This document shows positions 15,323-24,048 of a stretch of 64,000 nt of DNA, in pieces (position 1 is the first letter of the stretch; every line of letters begins with the position of its first letter). This DNA is from Streptomyces wuyuanensis. GTDB taxonomy: Bacteria; Actinomycetota; Actinomycetes; Streptomycetales; Streptomycetaceae. The notes under the pieces were generated by a model. That model was not told the origin of the DNA, did no database searches, and worked only from the letters and a program-made list of their open reading frames with translations. The DNA lies in NCBI RefSeq assembly GCF_900103455.1, contig NZ_FNHI01000030.1, forward strand, positions 51,436-115,435, in the 5' to 3' direction. Position numbers and translations under genes: made by a program.

Positions 15323-15334
15323 TAGCCTCACGAT
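15323..15334 (+). promoter_or_regulatory. Putative leaderless -10 element of mqnA
   Basis: TAGCCT (15323-15328) ends six bases before the mqnA GTG and no Shine-Dalgarno sequence is present. TTCGAA at 15301-15306 is a weak -35 candidate at 16 bp spacing. Confidence 0.4.
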
Positions 15335-16240
15335 GTGGACAGTCACGCAGAACCCGCGGAACGCGCGGAACACGCCGAGAACCCCGCCGCCGGTCGGGAC
15401 CGCCGCAGCCGGCCGCGCGTCGGCCACATCCAGTTCCTGAACTGCCTGCCCCTCTACTGGGGCCTCGCCCGCACCGGGACGCTCCTGGATCTCGAGCTCA
15501 CGAAGGACACGCCGGAGAAGCTCTCCGAGCGGCTGGTCGCCGGTGATCTCGATATCGGCCCGATCACCCTCGTGGAATATCTGCGCAACGCCGATGATCT
15601 TGTCGCTTTCCCTGATATCGCCGTCGGCTGCGACGGGCCGGTCATGTCGTGCGTGATCGTCTCGCAGCTGCCGCTGGAGCAGCTGGGCGGCGCCCGGGTC
15701 GCCCTCGGGTCCACCTCCCGCACCTCGGTGCGCCTGGCGCAGCTGCTGCTCGCCGAGCAGTACGGGGTGGCGCCCGACTACTACACCTGCCCGCCCGACC
15801 TGGGCGTGATGATGCAGGAGGCGGACGCGGCCGTGCTGATCGGCGACGCGGCGCTGCGGGCCTCCCTGCACGACGCGCCGAGGCTGGGGCTCCGCGTCCA
15901 CGACCTGGGCCAGATGTGGAAGGACTGGACCGGCCTTCCGTTCGTCTTCGCGGTCTGGGCGGCCCGCAAGGACTACCTGCGGCGGGAGCCCGACGGCGTA
16001 CGCCAGGTCCACGAGGCGTTCCTGGCCTCCCGCGACCTCTCCCTCCAGGAGGTCACGAAGGTCGCCGAGCAGGCGGCGCGCTGGGAGGCGTTCGACGCGG
16101 CGCTGCTCGAGCGCTACTTCACGACGCTCGACTTCCGCTTCGGCCCCGAGCAGCTGGCCGGGGTCCGGGAGTTCGCCCGCAGGACCGGGCGCACGTCGGG
16201 ATTCCCGCCGGACGTGGCGGTCGAGCTGCTCGCCGTCTGA
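15335..16240 (+). CDS. mqnA: MqnA, chorismate dehydratase
   Basis: A 301-residue protein that dehydrates chorismate to 3-[(1-carboxyvinyl)oxy]benzoate, the first futalosine-pathway step. It has a periplasmic-binding-protein-like two-lobed fold without a signal peptide. The conserved start RVGHIQFLNCLPLYWGL (near residue 28) and the stretch around ALGSTSRTSVRLAQLLL (near residue 127) are MqnA features; the first 27 residues are a charged extension. GTG 15335 is used, probably leaderless. A perfect 12 bp hairpin begins directly after the stop. Confidence 0.94.
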   Translation: MDSHAEPAERAEHAENPAAGRDRRSRPRVGHIQFLNCLPLYWGLARTGTLLDLELTKDTPEKLSERLVAGDLDIGPITLVEYLRNADDLVAFPDIAVGCDGPVMSCVIVSQLPLEQLGGARVALGSTSRTSVRLAQLLLAEQYGVAPDYYTCPPDLGVMMQEADAAVLIGDAALRASLHDAPRLGLRVHDLGQMWKDWTGLPFVFAVWAARKDYLRREPDGVRQVHEAFLASRDLSLQEVTKVAEQAARWEAFDAALLERYFTTLDFRFGPEQLAGVREFARRTGRTSGFPPDVAVELLAV

Positions 16241-16267
16241 GCGGTGCGCCGGCCTCCGGCGCACCGC
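16241..16267. terminator. Hairpin directly after mqnA
   Basis: GCGGTGCGCCGG (16241-16252) pairs perfectly with CCGGCGCACCGC (16256-16267) across a CCT loop, between convergent mqnA and the esterase gene. Confidence 0.8.
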
Positions 16268-16319
16268 CGGGGGCCGGGCGGAACCAGGGAGGCCGCACGC
16301 GTGCCGCCTCCCGGCCCGG

Positions 16320-17351
16320 TCAGGAAGTGGGGATGGGCGCCTGCATGTGGCGGCTGATCCACTCGATCGACCCGTCCTCCATGCCCTGCACATAGGTCCT
16401 GGCGTTGTGCTCGCCGTCCTGGATGATCTGCAGGCGGGTCTTCACGGGCCCCTTGGTGTGATCCCGGATGAATGCCCTGACCTTTCGCAGCGCGGACTCC
16501 TTGGTGCCCGCCTGGAACGCCAGGTAGACGTCGGTGTCCTTGCCGCCCGGTTTCGCGCCGAGCGCCCGGGCGAGCTTCTCCGGGTCGTTCGCCGCCTGCT
16601 CCGCGGCGTGCCCGGCCCACAGCGGCGAGTCCGGCACGATGTCGGGGCCGGAGGCGATCACGGCCTTGAACCGGTCGGGGTGCTTCAGTACCGACTTCAG
16701 TCCGACGAAGGCCCCGGAGGACGACCCCATGAACGCCCAGCCGTCACGGGACTTGAACGTACGGAAATTGGCGCGGACGAAATCGGGAACGTCCTCGGTC
16801 ATCCAGGTGCCCATTTTCGGCTGTCCGGGTATGTCGCTGCCGTCGTAGTAATACCTGTCGTCGGGATTGAGCACCGGCATCACCACGATGAACGGAAGGC
16901 TTCTGCCTTCCTTCGACCAACGGCTGATGCTGCTCTGCAACTTCAGGTCGGTGCCCATCCAGTAATTGTTCGGGTAGCCGTTGCCGCCCGGGAGAGCGAT
17001 CAGGACGGGAAAGCCGCTGTTCGAGTATTTCGGGTCGAAGTACTGCCGGGGTGCCCACACCCAGACCTTGCCGGTGAAGCCGGACTTTCCGCCGTGCACC
17101 GTGGTGACGCCGATCCTGGTGCCGTCGTCGATGGTGTTCTGGGTGGTGAACTCGGCCTTCGGGCCGGTCGGCATGAGCGTCTTCGCGGCGGCCTCCGCGG
17201 CGGCCGTGCCGTCCGTGCCGCCGCTCCGGCCGGCGGCAGAAGCGGACGGGCCGTCGAAGGTGACGGGCTCCCCCTCGGCCGAGCAACCCGACACGAGCGC
17301 GACAGAGCCGAGGGCGACGGTGGCGATGAGCGCCGTGGACAGCCGTTTCAT
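16320..17351 (-). CDS. Secreted lipoprotein esterase (alpha/beta hydrolase, esterase-D type)
   Basis: A 343-residue protein with a lipoprotein signal: basic start, hydrophobic stretch ALIATVALGSVALVSGC, and a lipobox Cys at about residue 23. The linker to residue 50 is Ser/Gly/Ala-rich. The hydrolase domain has the nucleophile elbow MGSSSGAFVGL near residue 213 and a late G-E-H-N segment near residue 318 for the His. This is the mycolyl-transferase/esterase-D fold; the substrate is unknown. It should sit on the outer face of the membrane. It is divergent from the Ser/Thr kinase gene across 205 bp. Confidence 0.82.
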   Translation of the reverse strand: MKRLSTALIATVALGSVALVSGCSAEGEPVTFDGPSASAAGRSGGTDGTAAAEAAAKTLMPTGPKAEFTTQNTIDDGTRIGVTTVHGGKSGFTGKVWVWAPRQYFDPKYSNSGFPVLIALPGGNGYPNNYWMGTDLKLQSSISRWSKEGRSLPFIVVMPVLNPDDRYYYDGSDIPGQPKMGTWMTEDVPDFVRANFRTFKSRDGWAFMGSSSGAFVGLKSVLKHPDRFKAVIASGPDIVPDSPLWAGHAAEQAANDPEKLARALGAKPGGKDTDVYLAFQAGTKESALRKVRAFIRDHTKGPVKTRLQIIQDGEHNARTYVQGMEDGSIEWISRHMQAPIPTS

Positions 17352-17556
17352 GGCGTACTCCGATTGTGCGGTGATTGGCGCGCTTCGCGGGGGTTACCGG
17401 CGCGGTGAGCGGTTTACGACCAGGGAGATGCGGGACCTGGCCGATCGGTTGGCCCCGCGCCGGGCCCAATCCCGGTGATCCGGACCACGCGTGGGCCTAC
17501 GCTGCTGGACGGAACGGACGGGCCGCGGGCCGCCGCGACGAGGGGGGGAGAAGCGC

Positions 17557-19203
17557 ATGCAGCCGTTGGAAGCCGGCGAACCGCGGACCATCGGCGCCTA
17601 CCGGCTGCTGGGCAGGCTCGGCGCGGGCGGCATGGGCCGGGTGTACCTCGCCCGCAGTGAGGGCGGCCGCACCGTCGCGGTCAAGGTCGTCCATCCCCAC
17701 TTCGCACTCGACGAGCAGTTCCGGGCCCGGTTCCGGCGCGAGGTGGAGGCGGCCAGGCGGGTGGGCGGGGCCTGGACCGCCCCCGTCCTCGACGCCGACC
17801 CCGACGCGCCCGTGCCGTGGGTGGCCACCGGGTTCGTCGCCGGCCCCGCGCTCGGCGCGGCGGTGGCCGGGCACGGGCCGCTTCCCCAACACACGGTCCG
17901 GACCCTGGGCGCGGGGCTGGCCGAGGCTCTGGCCGCCGTCCACGCGCTCGGGCTGGTCCACCGCGACGTGAAGCCGTCCAACGTGCTGCTGACGCTGGAC
18001 GGCCCCCGGCTCATCGACTTCGGCATCGCCCGGGCCACCGACAGCACGGCCTCGCTCACCACGACCGGAGTCTCCGTCGGCTCTCCCGGCTACATGGCGC
18101 CGGAGCAGATCGTCGGCTCGGGCGAGGTGACGGGCGCTGCCGACGTCTTCTCGCTGGGAGCGGTCCTCGCCTACGCCGCCACCGGCACCGCGCCCTTCCC
18201 CGGCGACTCCTCGGCCGCCCTGCTCTACAAGGTGGTCCACGAGGAGCCCGAGCTGGGAGCACTGACGGGTGAACTGCGGGAGCTCGTCGGCGGCTGCCTC
18301 GCCAAGGACCCGTCCGCCCGCCCGGCCCCCGCCGTGCTGGCCCGCCGGCTCGCGCCGGCCGGCGCCGGGGCGTCGGTCGCGGCGGGCTGGCTGCCCGGGC
18401 CGCTGGTGGAGCAGGTCAGCAGGACCGCGGTACGGCTGCTCGACCTGGAGCCGGCGTCCGGGGAGGACCCGCTGGCGTCCGGGCCCGTGCCGTTCACCAG
18501 CCAGGCACTGGGCGTGTTCGGCCCGCCGATCGACCCCGTGCCCGCCACGCCGCCCCCCATGCCGACGCCACCCCCGCGTCAGGCGGCCGCGCCCGCGGAC
18601 CGCAAGCGCGGCGGCCGTCTGTCCCTCTCGGTCACCACCCGCGACGAAAGCGAACGCCCGGGCGGCTCCCGAAAGGTCAGCTGCACCGTGGCCCTGGCCG
18701 TGGCCGGGGTTCTCGCCGCGGTGACCGTGGGGGCCGGCGTCCTGCTCGACCTCTTCCCGGGCGGTGGCGGCGGCCCCGACGACACCGCGGCCCAGCCGCC
18801 CGCGTCCTCGGAGACCGGCGCACCCACCGACGGCGGGACGGGTCCGGCCGAGGTGCCCAAGACCTTCGCCGGCACCTGGGAGGGGAGCATCACGGCCGCC
18901 GGCCTGCCCGCGGGCACGATGAAGGTCACCATCGAACCGGGCGGACGCACCGGCGAGCAGGTCGGCAAGGCCGAACAGACCGACATCCTGGGCAACTTCA
19001 TCTGCGAGGACCTGCTCACCGCGACCAGCGCCGACGCCCGCACCCTCGTCGTGGACGCCCGCCGCGGGCCGCGCAGCAAGGGCATGTGCAGCGAGAGCAC
19101 CAAGGGACTGCGCCTCGAACTCAGCGGCGGCACGCTGCGGTACGTCTCGGCCGACGCCCGTGCGGGCAACCCGGTCGGCGACCTCACCCGCGGCGGCAGA
19201 TGA
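17557..19203 (+). CDS. Membrane-anchored PknB-like Ser/Thr protein kinase
   Basis: A 548-residue kinase. The cytosolic catalytic domain (about residues 14-265) has the P-loop LGAGGMGRVYLA, VAVK with Lys43, catalytic HRDVKPSN (Asp near 137), DFG within LIDFGIARA, and the SPGYMAPEQI activation segment. A Pro/Ala-rich linker leads to one membrane helix near residues 373-395, then an outside Gly/Thr/Ala linker and a roughly 115-residue C-terminal domain starting FAGTWEGSITA with three Cys. There are no PASTA repeats. ATG 17557 follows a G-rich ribosome site. It sits between mqnA and mqnC in the same direction as mqnC, but no functional link is shown. Confidence 0.92.
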   Translation: MQPLEAGEPRTIGAYRLLGRLGAGGMGRVYLARSEGGRTVAVKVVHPHFALDEQFRARFRREVEAARRVGGAWTAPVLDADPDAPVPWVATGFVAGPALGAAVAGHGPLPQHTVRTLGAGLAEALAAVHALGLVHRDVKPSNVLLTLDGPRLIDFGIARATDSTASLTTTGVSVGSPGYMAPEQIVGSGEVTGAADVFSLGAVLAYAATGTAPFPGDSSAALLYKVVHEEPELGALTGELRELVGGCLAKDPSARPAPAVLARRLAPAGAGASVAAGWLPGPLVEQVSRTAVRLLDLEPASGEDPLASGPVPFTSQALGVFGPPIDPVPATPPPMPTPPPRQAAAPADRKRGGRLSLSVTTRDESERPGGSRKVSCTVALAVAGVLAAVTVGAGVLLDLFPGGGGGPDDTAAQPPASSETGAPTDGGTGPAEVPKTFAGTWEGSITAAGLPAGTMKVTIEPGGRTGEQVGKAEQTDILGNFICEDLLTATSADARTLVVDARRGPRSKGMCSESTKGLRLELSGGTLRYVSADARAGNPVGDLTRGGR

Positions 19204-19352
19204 GCCCCGGCCGCCGGCCGCCCGGCGAGAGGTTCCCGGCGGGGCCGGACCGGGCGTGCCGCCGAGGTGCCGCCGAGGGGCGGGCGGCGGGCCTGTCGTA
19301 GGCTGGCACGGTCCGGCAACGACCCGCTCCACCACCGAAAGGCGACACCCCG

Positions 19353-20552
19353 GTGACCCAGAAGGCCGACCTCCAGTCCGTCCTGGACCGTGCCGCCGAG
19401 GGCGGGCGGATCACCCCCGAAGAGGCGCTCGACCTCTACCGTTCCGCGCCGCTGCACGCGCTGGGCTCGGCGGCCGACGCCGTGCGCCGCCGCCGCTACG
19501 CGGGTACCGAGCACATCGCGACGTACATCATCGAGCGCAACATCAACTACACCAACGTGTGCGTCACGGCGTGCAAGTTCTGCGCCTTCTACGCGCCGCC
19601 CAAGGACACCGCCAAGGGCTGGACCCGCGACCTCGACGACATCCTGCGGCGCTGCGCCGAGACCGTCGAGCTCGGCGGCACGCAGATCATGTTCCAGGGC
19701 GGTCACCACCCGGACTACGGCGTCGAGTACTACGAGAAGCACTTCGCGGCGATCAAGAAGGACTTCCCGCAGCTGGTCATCCACTCCCTCGGCGCCTCCG
19801 AGGTCGAGCACATGGCCCGGATCTCGGGGGTCTCGGTGGAGGAGGCCGTCCAGCGCATCCACGCAGCCGGCCTCGACTCCTTCGCCGGCGCCGGCGCGGA
19901 GCTGCTCCCGGCGCGCCCGCGCAAGGCGATCGCCCCGCTGAAGGAGTCCGGCGAGCGCTGGCTGGAGATCATGGAGACCGCGCACGGACTCGGGGTCGAG
20001 TCCACGTCGACGATGCTCATGGGCACGGGCGAGACCAACGCCGAGCGCATCGAGCACCTGCGGATGATCCGCGACGTCCAGGACCGGACGGGCGGCTTCA
20101 GGGCCTTCATCCCGTACACGTACCAGCCCGAGAACAACCACCTGAAGGGCCGGACCCAGGCGACGATCTTCGAGTACCTGCGGATGATCGCGATCGCCCG
20201 GCTCTTCTTCGACAACATCGCGCACATCCAGGGCTCCTGGCTGACCACGGGCAAGGAGATCGGCCAGCTGTCGCTGCACTACGGCGCGGACGACCTCGGA
20301 TCGATCATGCTCGAGGAGAACGTCGTCTCGTCGGCGGGTGCCAAGCACCGCTCCAACCGGCAGGAGATCATCGACCTGATCCGCAGCGCGGACCGCGTCC
20401 CGGCGCAGCGGACGACCACGTACGAGCACATCGTCGTGCACGACGACCCGGCGAACGACCCGGTCGACGACCGCGTCGTCTCGCACATCTCGTCGACCGC
20501 GATCGAGGGCGGCACGGCGCACCCCGAGCTGAAGCTGCTCAACGCCAACTGA
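19353..20552 (+). CDS. mqnC: MqnC, cyclic dehypoxanthinyl futalosine synthase (radical SAM)
   Basis: A 399-residue radical-SAM enzyme that cyclises dehypoxanthinyl futalosine. The cluster motif CVTACKFC places Cys70, Cys74 and Cys77, followed by AFY. The NINYTNVC lead-in, GGHHPDYGVEYYE block and ENNHLKGRTQ sequence are MqnC features that separate it from MqnE. GTG 19353 is preceded by GAAAGG. The next gene starts eight bases after its stop, so the two are cotranscribed. A TAGGCT hexamer around 19300 may be the -10. Confidence 0.95.
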   Translation: MTQKADLQSVLDRAAEGGRITPEEALDLYRSAPLHALGSAADAVRRRRYAGTEHIATYIIERNINYTNVCVTACKFCAFYAPPKDTAKGWTRDLDDILRRCAETVELGGTQIMFQGGHHPDYGVEYYEKHFAAIKKDFPQLVIHSLGASEVEHMARISGVSVEEAVQRIHAAGLDSFAGAGAELLPARPRKAIAPLKESGERWLEIMETAHGLGVESTSTMLMGTGETNAERIEHLRMIRDVQDRTGGFRAFIPYTYQPENNHLKGRTQATIFEYLRMIAIARLFFDNIAHIQGSWLTTGKEIGQLSLHYGADDLGSIMLEENVVSSAGAKHRSNRQEIIDLIRSADRVPAQRTTTYEHIVVHDDPANDPVDDRVVSHISSTAIEGGTAHPELKLLNAN

Positions 20553-20559
20553 CGGCGCC

Positions 20560-21225
20560 GTGCTGACCATTCACGCGGCGGACCTGCTGTTCGGCGCCAG
20601 GCACAGGCGCCCCGGCGACCCGACCGCAGTGGCGGTGGACGGCGGCCTGATCGCTGCGGTCGGGGCCCTCGGCCAACTCGTCGCCGCTCATCCGCAGGCC
20701 CGGGTGCGCCGCTGGCCCGGGCTGCTGCTTCCCGGGCTTGTCAACGCCGACGCCGTCGAGCTGCTGGAGGCGACCTACCACCCCGACCCGCGCGAGGCGG
20801 ACGAGCTCGGCACCCAGCCGCTGACGGGGGAGGCGCTCGACGCCCTCGGCCTGGACGAGATGCGCCGGAGCGCGAGCGCGCGCCGGGGCCTCCAGCTGAT
20901 GCTGGCCCACGGCACGACGGCCGTGGTCGGTCCGTTCACGCTGCCGGAGGTACGCAGCGCGGTCGCCCGGTCCGGGCTCCGGCTGCGGGAGCGTGCCCCG
21001 GGCCCGCAGAGGGAGGAGAGCGGGGCCGCCCCGTCCCTCGACCCGTTCGTCCGCCGGCCGCTGAACGCGGTGCCGGACGGCGACCTGACCCCGGGCGCCC
21101 CGGCGGACTTCGCCGTCTTCGACGTGCCGACGGACGTCCTTCCCGCGCGTGCCCTGCGCGAGCACGGCGCCCGCACCTGCGTCGCCACCGTCCTCGGCGG
21201 CCGGCTGGTGTACAGGCGGCGCTAG
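20560..21225 (+). CDS. Reduced amidohydrolase-like (imidazolonepropionase-like) protein without the metal site
   Basis: A 221-residue protein resembling amidohydrolases but about half their length. Both ends of the composite beta-sandwich are kept: residues 1-53 read like the N-terminal strands leading to WPGLLLPGLVNA, and the C-terminus has the typical DLTPGAPADFAVFD block near residue 173. The metal-binding H-x-H that should follow PGLVNA is replaced by DAVEL, and most of the TIM barrel is missing. Loss of the metal ligands argues against hydrolase activity. It is cotranscribed with mqnC, so a structural or binding role in the futalosine pathway is possible. Aminofutalosine deaminases are amidohydrolases, which makes the position suggestive. 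Confidence 0.75.
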   Translation: MLTIHAADLLFGARHRRPGDPTAVAVDGGLIAAVGALGQLVAAHPQARVRRWPGLLLPGLVNADAVELLEATYHPDPREADELGTQPLTGEALDALGLDEMRRSASARRGLQLMLAHGTTAVVGPFTLPEVRSAVARSGLRLRERAPGPQREESGAAPSLDPFVRRPLNAVPDGDLTPGAPADFAVFDVPTDVLPARALREHGARTCVATVLGGRLVYRRR

Positions 21226-21374
21226 GCCGGGCCGGGGAACCTGGTGCCGGCCGCCCGAAGGGGGGTGACGTCCGCGTCCGGAACCCACGGCACGCCCCCG
21301 CCGGGCCCGCCGCGGTGTGCCTGAGACAATGGCCCGCGTACCGTCCGCACCCGACACTGCGAGGCCGAACGCCA

Positions 21375-22070
21375 GTGACCCGCGCTTCCCTGGACAAGCA
21401 GCCGCACGAAGTCGCCTCGATGTTCGACGATGTCGCGGCGAACTACGACCTCACCAACGATGTGCTCTCGCTCGGCCAGGACCGGCGCTGGCGCAAGGAG
21501 GTCGCCAAGGCCGTCGACGCGCGGCCCGCCGAGCGCATCCTCGACCTGGCGGCCGGGACTGGCACGTCGTCGCTGCCCTTCACCCGCACCGGCGCGTACG
21601 TCGTGCCCTGCGACTTCTCGCTGGGCATGCTGCGCGAGGGCAAGAAGCGGCACCCGTGGCTGCCCCTGACCGCGGGCGACGCGACGCGGCTCCCCTTCCG
21701 GGACGACTCCTTCGACGCCGTGACGATCAGCTTCGGGCTGCGCAACGTCCAGGACACCGACCAGGCCCTGCGAGAGCTGCACCGCGTGACGAAGCCGGGC
21801 GGCCGCGTGGTCATCTGCGAGTTCTCGCACCCGACGTGGGCACCCTTCCGGACCGTGTACGAGGAGTACCTGATGCGGGCGCTGCCGCCCGTCGCCCGTG
21901 CGGTCTCGTCCAACCCCGACGCGTACGTCTACCTCGCCGAGTCGATCCAGTTCTGGCCCGAGCAGGCGGACCTCGCCGGGATGCTCCAGAAGGCCGGCTG
22001 GTCGAAGGTGGCCTGGCGCAACCTGAGCGGCGGGATCGTCGCCCTGCACCGCGGCACCAAGTCCCAGTAA
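21375..22070 (+). CDS. menG: MenG, demethylmenaquinone methyltransferase (UbiE family)
   Basis: A 231-residue class I SAM methyltransferase that methylates demethylmenaquinone at C2, the last core step. The UbiE/MenG start MFDDVAANYDLTNDVLSLG, SAM motif I LDLAAGTGTSSL, and the DSFDAVTISFGLRNVQD block are all present. The C-terminal NLSGGIVALHRG sequence is typical. GTG 21375 follows GAGG. The gene is 149 bp after the amidohydrolase-like gene and 21 bp before glsA, so it may be cotranscribed with the latter. Confidence 0.94.
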   Translation: MTRASLDKQPHEVASMFDDVAANYDLTNDVLSLGQDRRWRKEVAKAVDARPAERILDLAAGTGTSSLPFTRTGAYVVPCDFSLGMLREGKKRHPWLPLTAGDATRLPFRDDSFDAVTISFGLRNVQDTDQALRELHRVTKPGGRVVICEFSHPTWAPFRTVYEEYLMRALPPVARAVSSNPDAYVYLAESIQFWPEQADLAGMLQKAGWSKVAWRNLSGGIVALHRGTKSQ

Positions 22071-22091
22071 GTCCCCGGCGGACCGAGCACC

Positions 22092-23003
22092 ATGGACTAC
22101 CAGGCGATCCTCGAACGGATCGCGCAGGACGTCGCACCGCTGGTCGGCGACGGCACCCCGGCCGAATACATCCCGGCCCTGGCGGCCGTCGACCCGCGGC
22201 ACTTCGGCATGGCCATCGCCGACCTCGACGGCAAGGTCCACGGAGTCGGCGACTGGGAGCGGCCCTTCTCCACCCAGTCCGTGACCAAGGTCTTCGCCCT
22301 GGCCCTCGCGCTCTCCCTGGGCGGCGACAGCCTCTGGGAGCACGTGGGCCGGGAGCCCTCCGGCAACCCGTTCAACTCGCTGGTGCAGCTGGAGTACGAG
22401 AACGGCATCCCGCGCAATCCGTTCATCAACGCGGGGGCCCTCGTCGTCACCGACCGGCTGCTGACCCTGACCGGCGACGCGAGCAGCGAGGTGCTGGAGT
22501 TCCTGCGGCAGGAGAGCGGCAATCCGGAACTGGCCTTCGACCCGGAGGTCGCCGAGTCCGAGTCCGCGCACGGCGACCGCAATGCCGCACTGGCCCACTT
22601 CATGGCCTCGTACGGCAACATCGCCAATCCCGTTCCGGCACTGCTCGACCACTACTTCTGGCAGTGCTCGATCGAGATGAACTGCGCCGATCTGGCCCGT
22701 GCGGCCCGCTTCCTGGCCCGTCACGGACTGCGCGCCGACGGCAGCCGGCTGCTGACCCGCAGCGAGGCGAAGCAGATCAACGCGGTCATGCTCACCTGCG
22801 GCACGTACGACGCGGCGGGCGAGTTCGCCTACCGGGTCGGTCTGCCCGGCAAGAGCGGGGTCGGCGGCGGGATCGTGGCGGTCGTGCCGGGGCGGTGCAC
22901 GCTGTGCGTGTGGAGTCCGGGGCTCGACGGGCAGGGCAACTCGGTGGCGGGAGTGGCGGCGCTGGACCGGTTCACGACGCTGACCGGGCTGTCCGTGTTC
23001 TGA
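22092..23003 (+). CDS. glsA: Glutaminase A
   Basis: A 303-residue glutaminase of the serine beta-lactamase-like fold, the standard length for bacterial GlsA. It hydrolyses glutamine to glutamate and ammonia. The nucleophile lies in the STQSVTKVF motif (S-x-x-K near residues 63-66), with NPFINAGALVV and the MLTCGTYDAAGEFA region also conserved. ATG 22092 follows 21 bp after menG. There is no obvious metabolic reason for the association. Confidence 0.93.
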   Translation: MDYQAILERIAQDVAPLVGDGTPAEYIPALAAVDPRHFGMAIADLDGKVHGVGDWERPFSTQSVTKVFALALALSLGGDSLWEHVGREPSGNPFNSLVQLEYENGIPRNPFINAGALVVTDRLLTLTGDASSEVLEFLRQESGNPELAFDPEVAESESAHGDRNAALAHFMASYGNIANPVPALLDHYFWQCSIEMNCADLARAARFLARHGLRADGSRLLTRSEAKQINAVMLTCGTYDAAGEFAYRVGLPGKSGVGGGIVAVVPGRCTLCVWSPGLDGQGNSVAGVAALDRFTTLTGLSVF

Positions 23004-23145
23004 CCGGACGGGAGGGCGCGGGCGGCCGTCGGGGTCGTCCGCGGGTGGGCAACCACATTGTGGCGAAAGCGAGTTGACGGGGCCCGGCGGACGGGCAAGA
23101 TGGGTCGTTCACACCGGCCGCACCCGTTTTCTCCTGGAGCTCCCC

Positions 23146-24048
23146 TTGGCGTCGAACTGCCCGTACTGCGGGAACACCTCACCGGCCGAGGCGCGTTTCT
23201 GCATGACATGCGGACGGGAGCGCCCGCAGCCGGCCGCGGCGGCCTCGTACAGCCCCACCTGGGTGGGCCCCGGTGCTCCGCCGCCGGCGGTGCCGCCGGC
23301 CGCCGGAGGAGGACCCAGCCGCGCGCTCGTGTGGGGCGGGACCCTGACGGCGGCGCTCGTGCTCGGCGCCGGCACCACCGCGGGCGTGATGCTGATCAAG
23401 GACGACGGATCCGGCCCGGGCCCGGGGGGCCGTCCCACGGCGGCCGCCCCCGCACCGCCGCCGACGGCCGCCACGAGCCCCACGGGTGAGCCTCTCGCGA
23501 GCCCCTCGACCGCCGCGACGCCCCCGGCCCCACCGGAGCGGCCCGGGCCGGGCCGCTCCGGCGCCCCGCGCGGCGGCGACCCCGGTGTACCCGAAGGCTT
23601 CAAGCGCGTGAACGACCCCGCGGGCTTCTCCTTCGCGATCCCGTCCGTCTGGTACCGGCAGAAGGAGGTGAACGGGCAGATCACCTACGCCGGTTCCACG
23701 GGCATGTCCCACATCCTCGTCGGCGTCGTGCGGTCCGCCCCGTACACCTCCCTGGAGAACCTCACCGCCATCGAGGCCAAGTCCCGTTCGAAGAACGCCG
23801 ACTACCGGCGGCTGCGGCTGGAGACGAACTCCTTCCACGGCCGGCCGGGGGCGATCTGGGAGTACACGTACACGCACGCCGAGTCCGGCGAGACGATCCA
23901 CGGCATCGACCAGTCGTACATCGCCGACGACGGCACCGAGTACGCGATCTACTTCACCGAACGCGACCTGTACTGGGCGGACACCGAGCACGTCTTCGAG
24001 ACGGCCCTGTCGACCTGGTCCGCGGACTCGGCGTTCGCTACAGGGTGA
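23146..24048 (+). CDS. Zinc-ribbon membrane protein with an extracytoplasmic domain
   Basis: A 300-residue protein. Residues 4-22 form a zinc ribbon, CPYCGNTSPAEARFCMTCG. A Pro/Ala-rich linker follows, then one membrane helix near residues 62-83, a long Pro/Ala/Thr spacer, and a globular C-terminal domain (about 165-300) beginning FKRVNDPAGFSFAIPSVWYR. That architecture is common in streptomycete signalling-related membrane proteins of unknown function. TTG 23146 is chosen because GGAG lies six bases before it and the zinc ribbon starts immediately. The 3' end overlaps the convergent GNAT gene by 11 bp. Confidence 0.82.
   Translation: MASNCPYCGNTSPAEARFCMTCGRERPQPAAAASYSPTWVGPGAPPPAVPPAAGGGPSRALVWGGTLTAALVLGAGTTAGVMLIKDDGSGPGPGGRPTAAAPAPPPTAATSPTGEPLASPSTAATPPAPPERPGPGRSGAPRGGDPGVPEGFKRVNDPAGFSFAIPSVWYRQKEVNGQITYAGSTGMSHILVGVVRSAPYTSLENLTAIEAKSRSKNADYRRLRLETNSFHGRPGAIWEYTYTHAESGETIHGIDQSYIADDGTEYAIYFTERDLYWADTEHVFETALSTWSADSAFATG

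Noticed and set aside
17497..19335. Minus-strand frame of about 610 codons opposite the Ser/Thr kinase
   Set aside because: Kinase motifs are unmistakable on the plus strand; the antisense product is compositionally abnormal.
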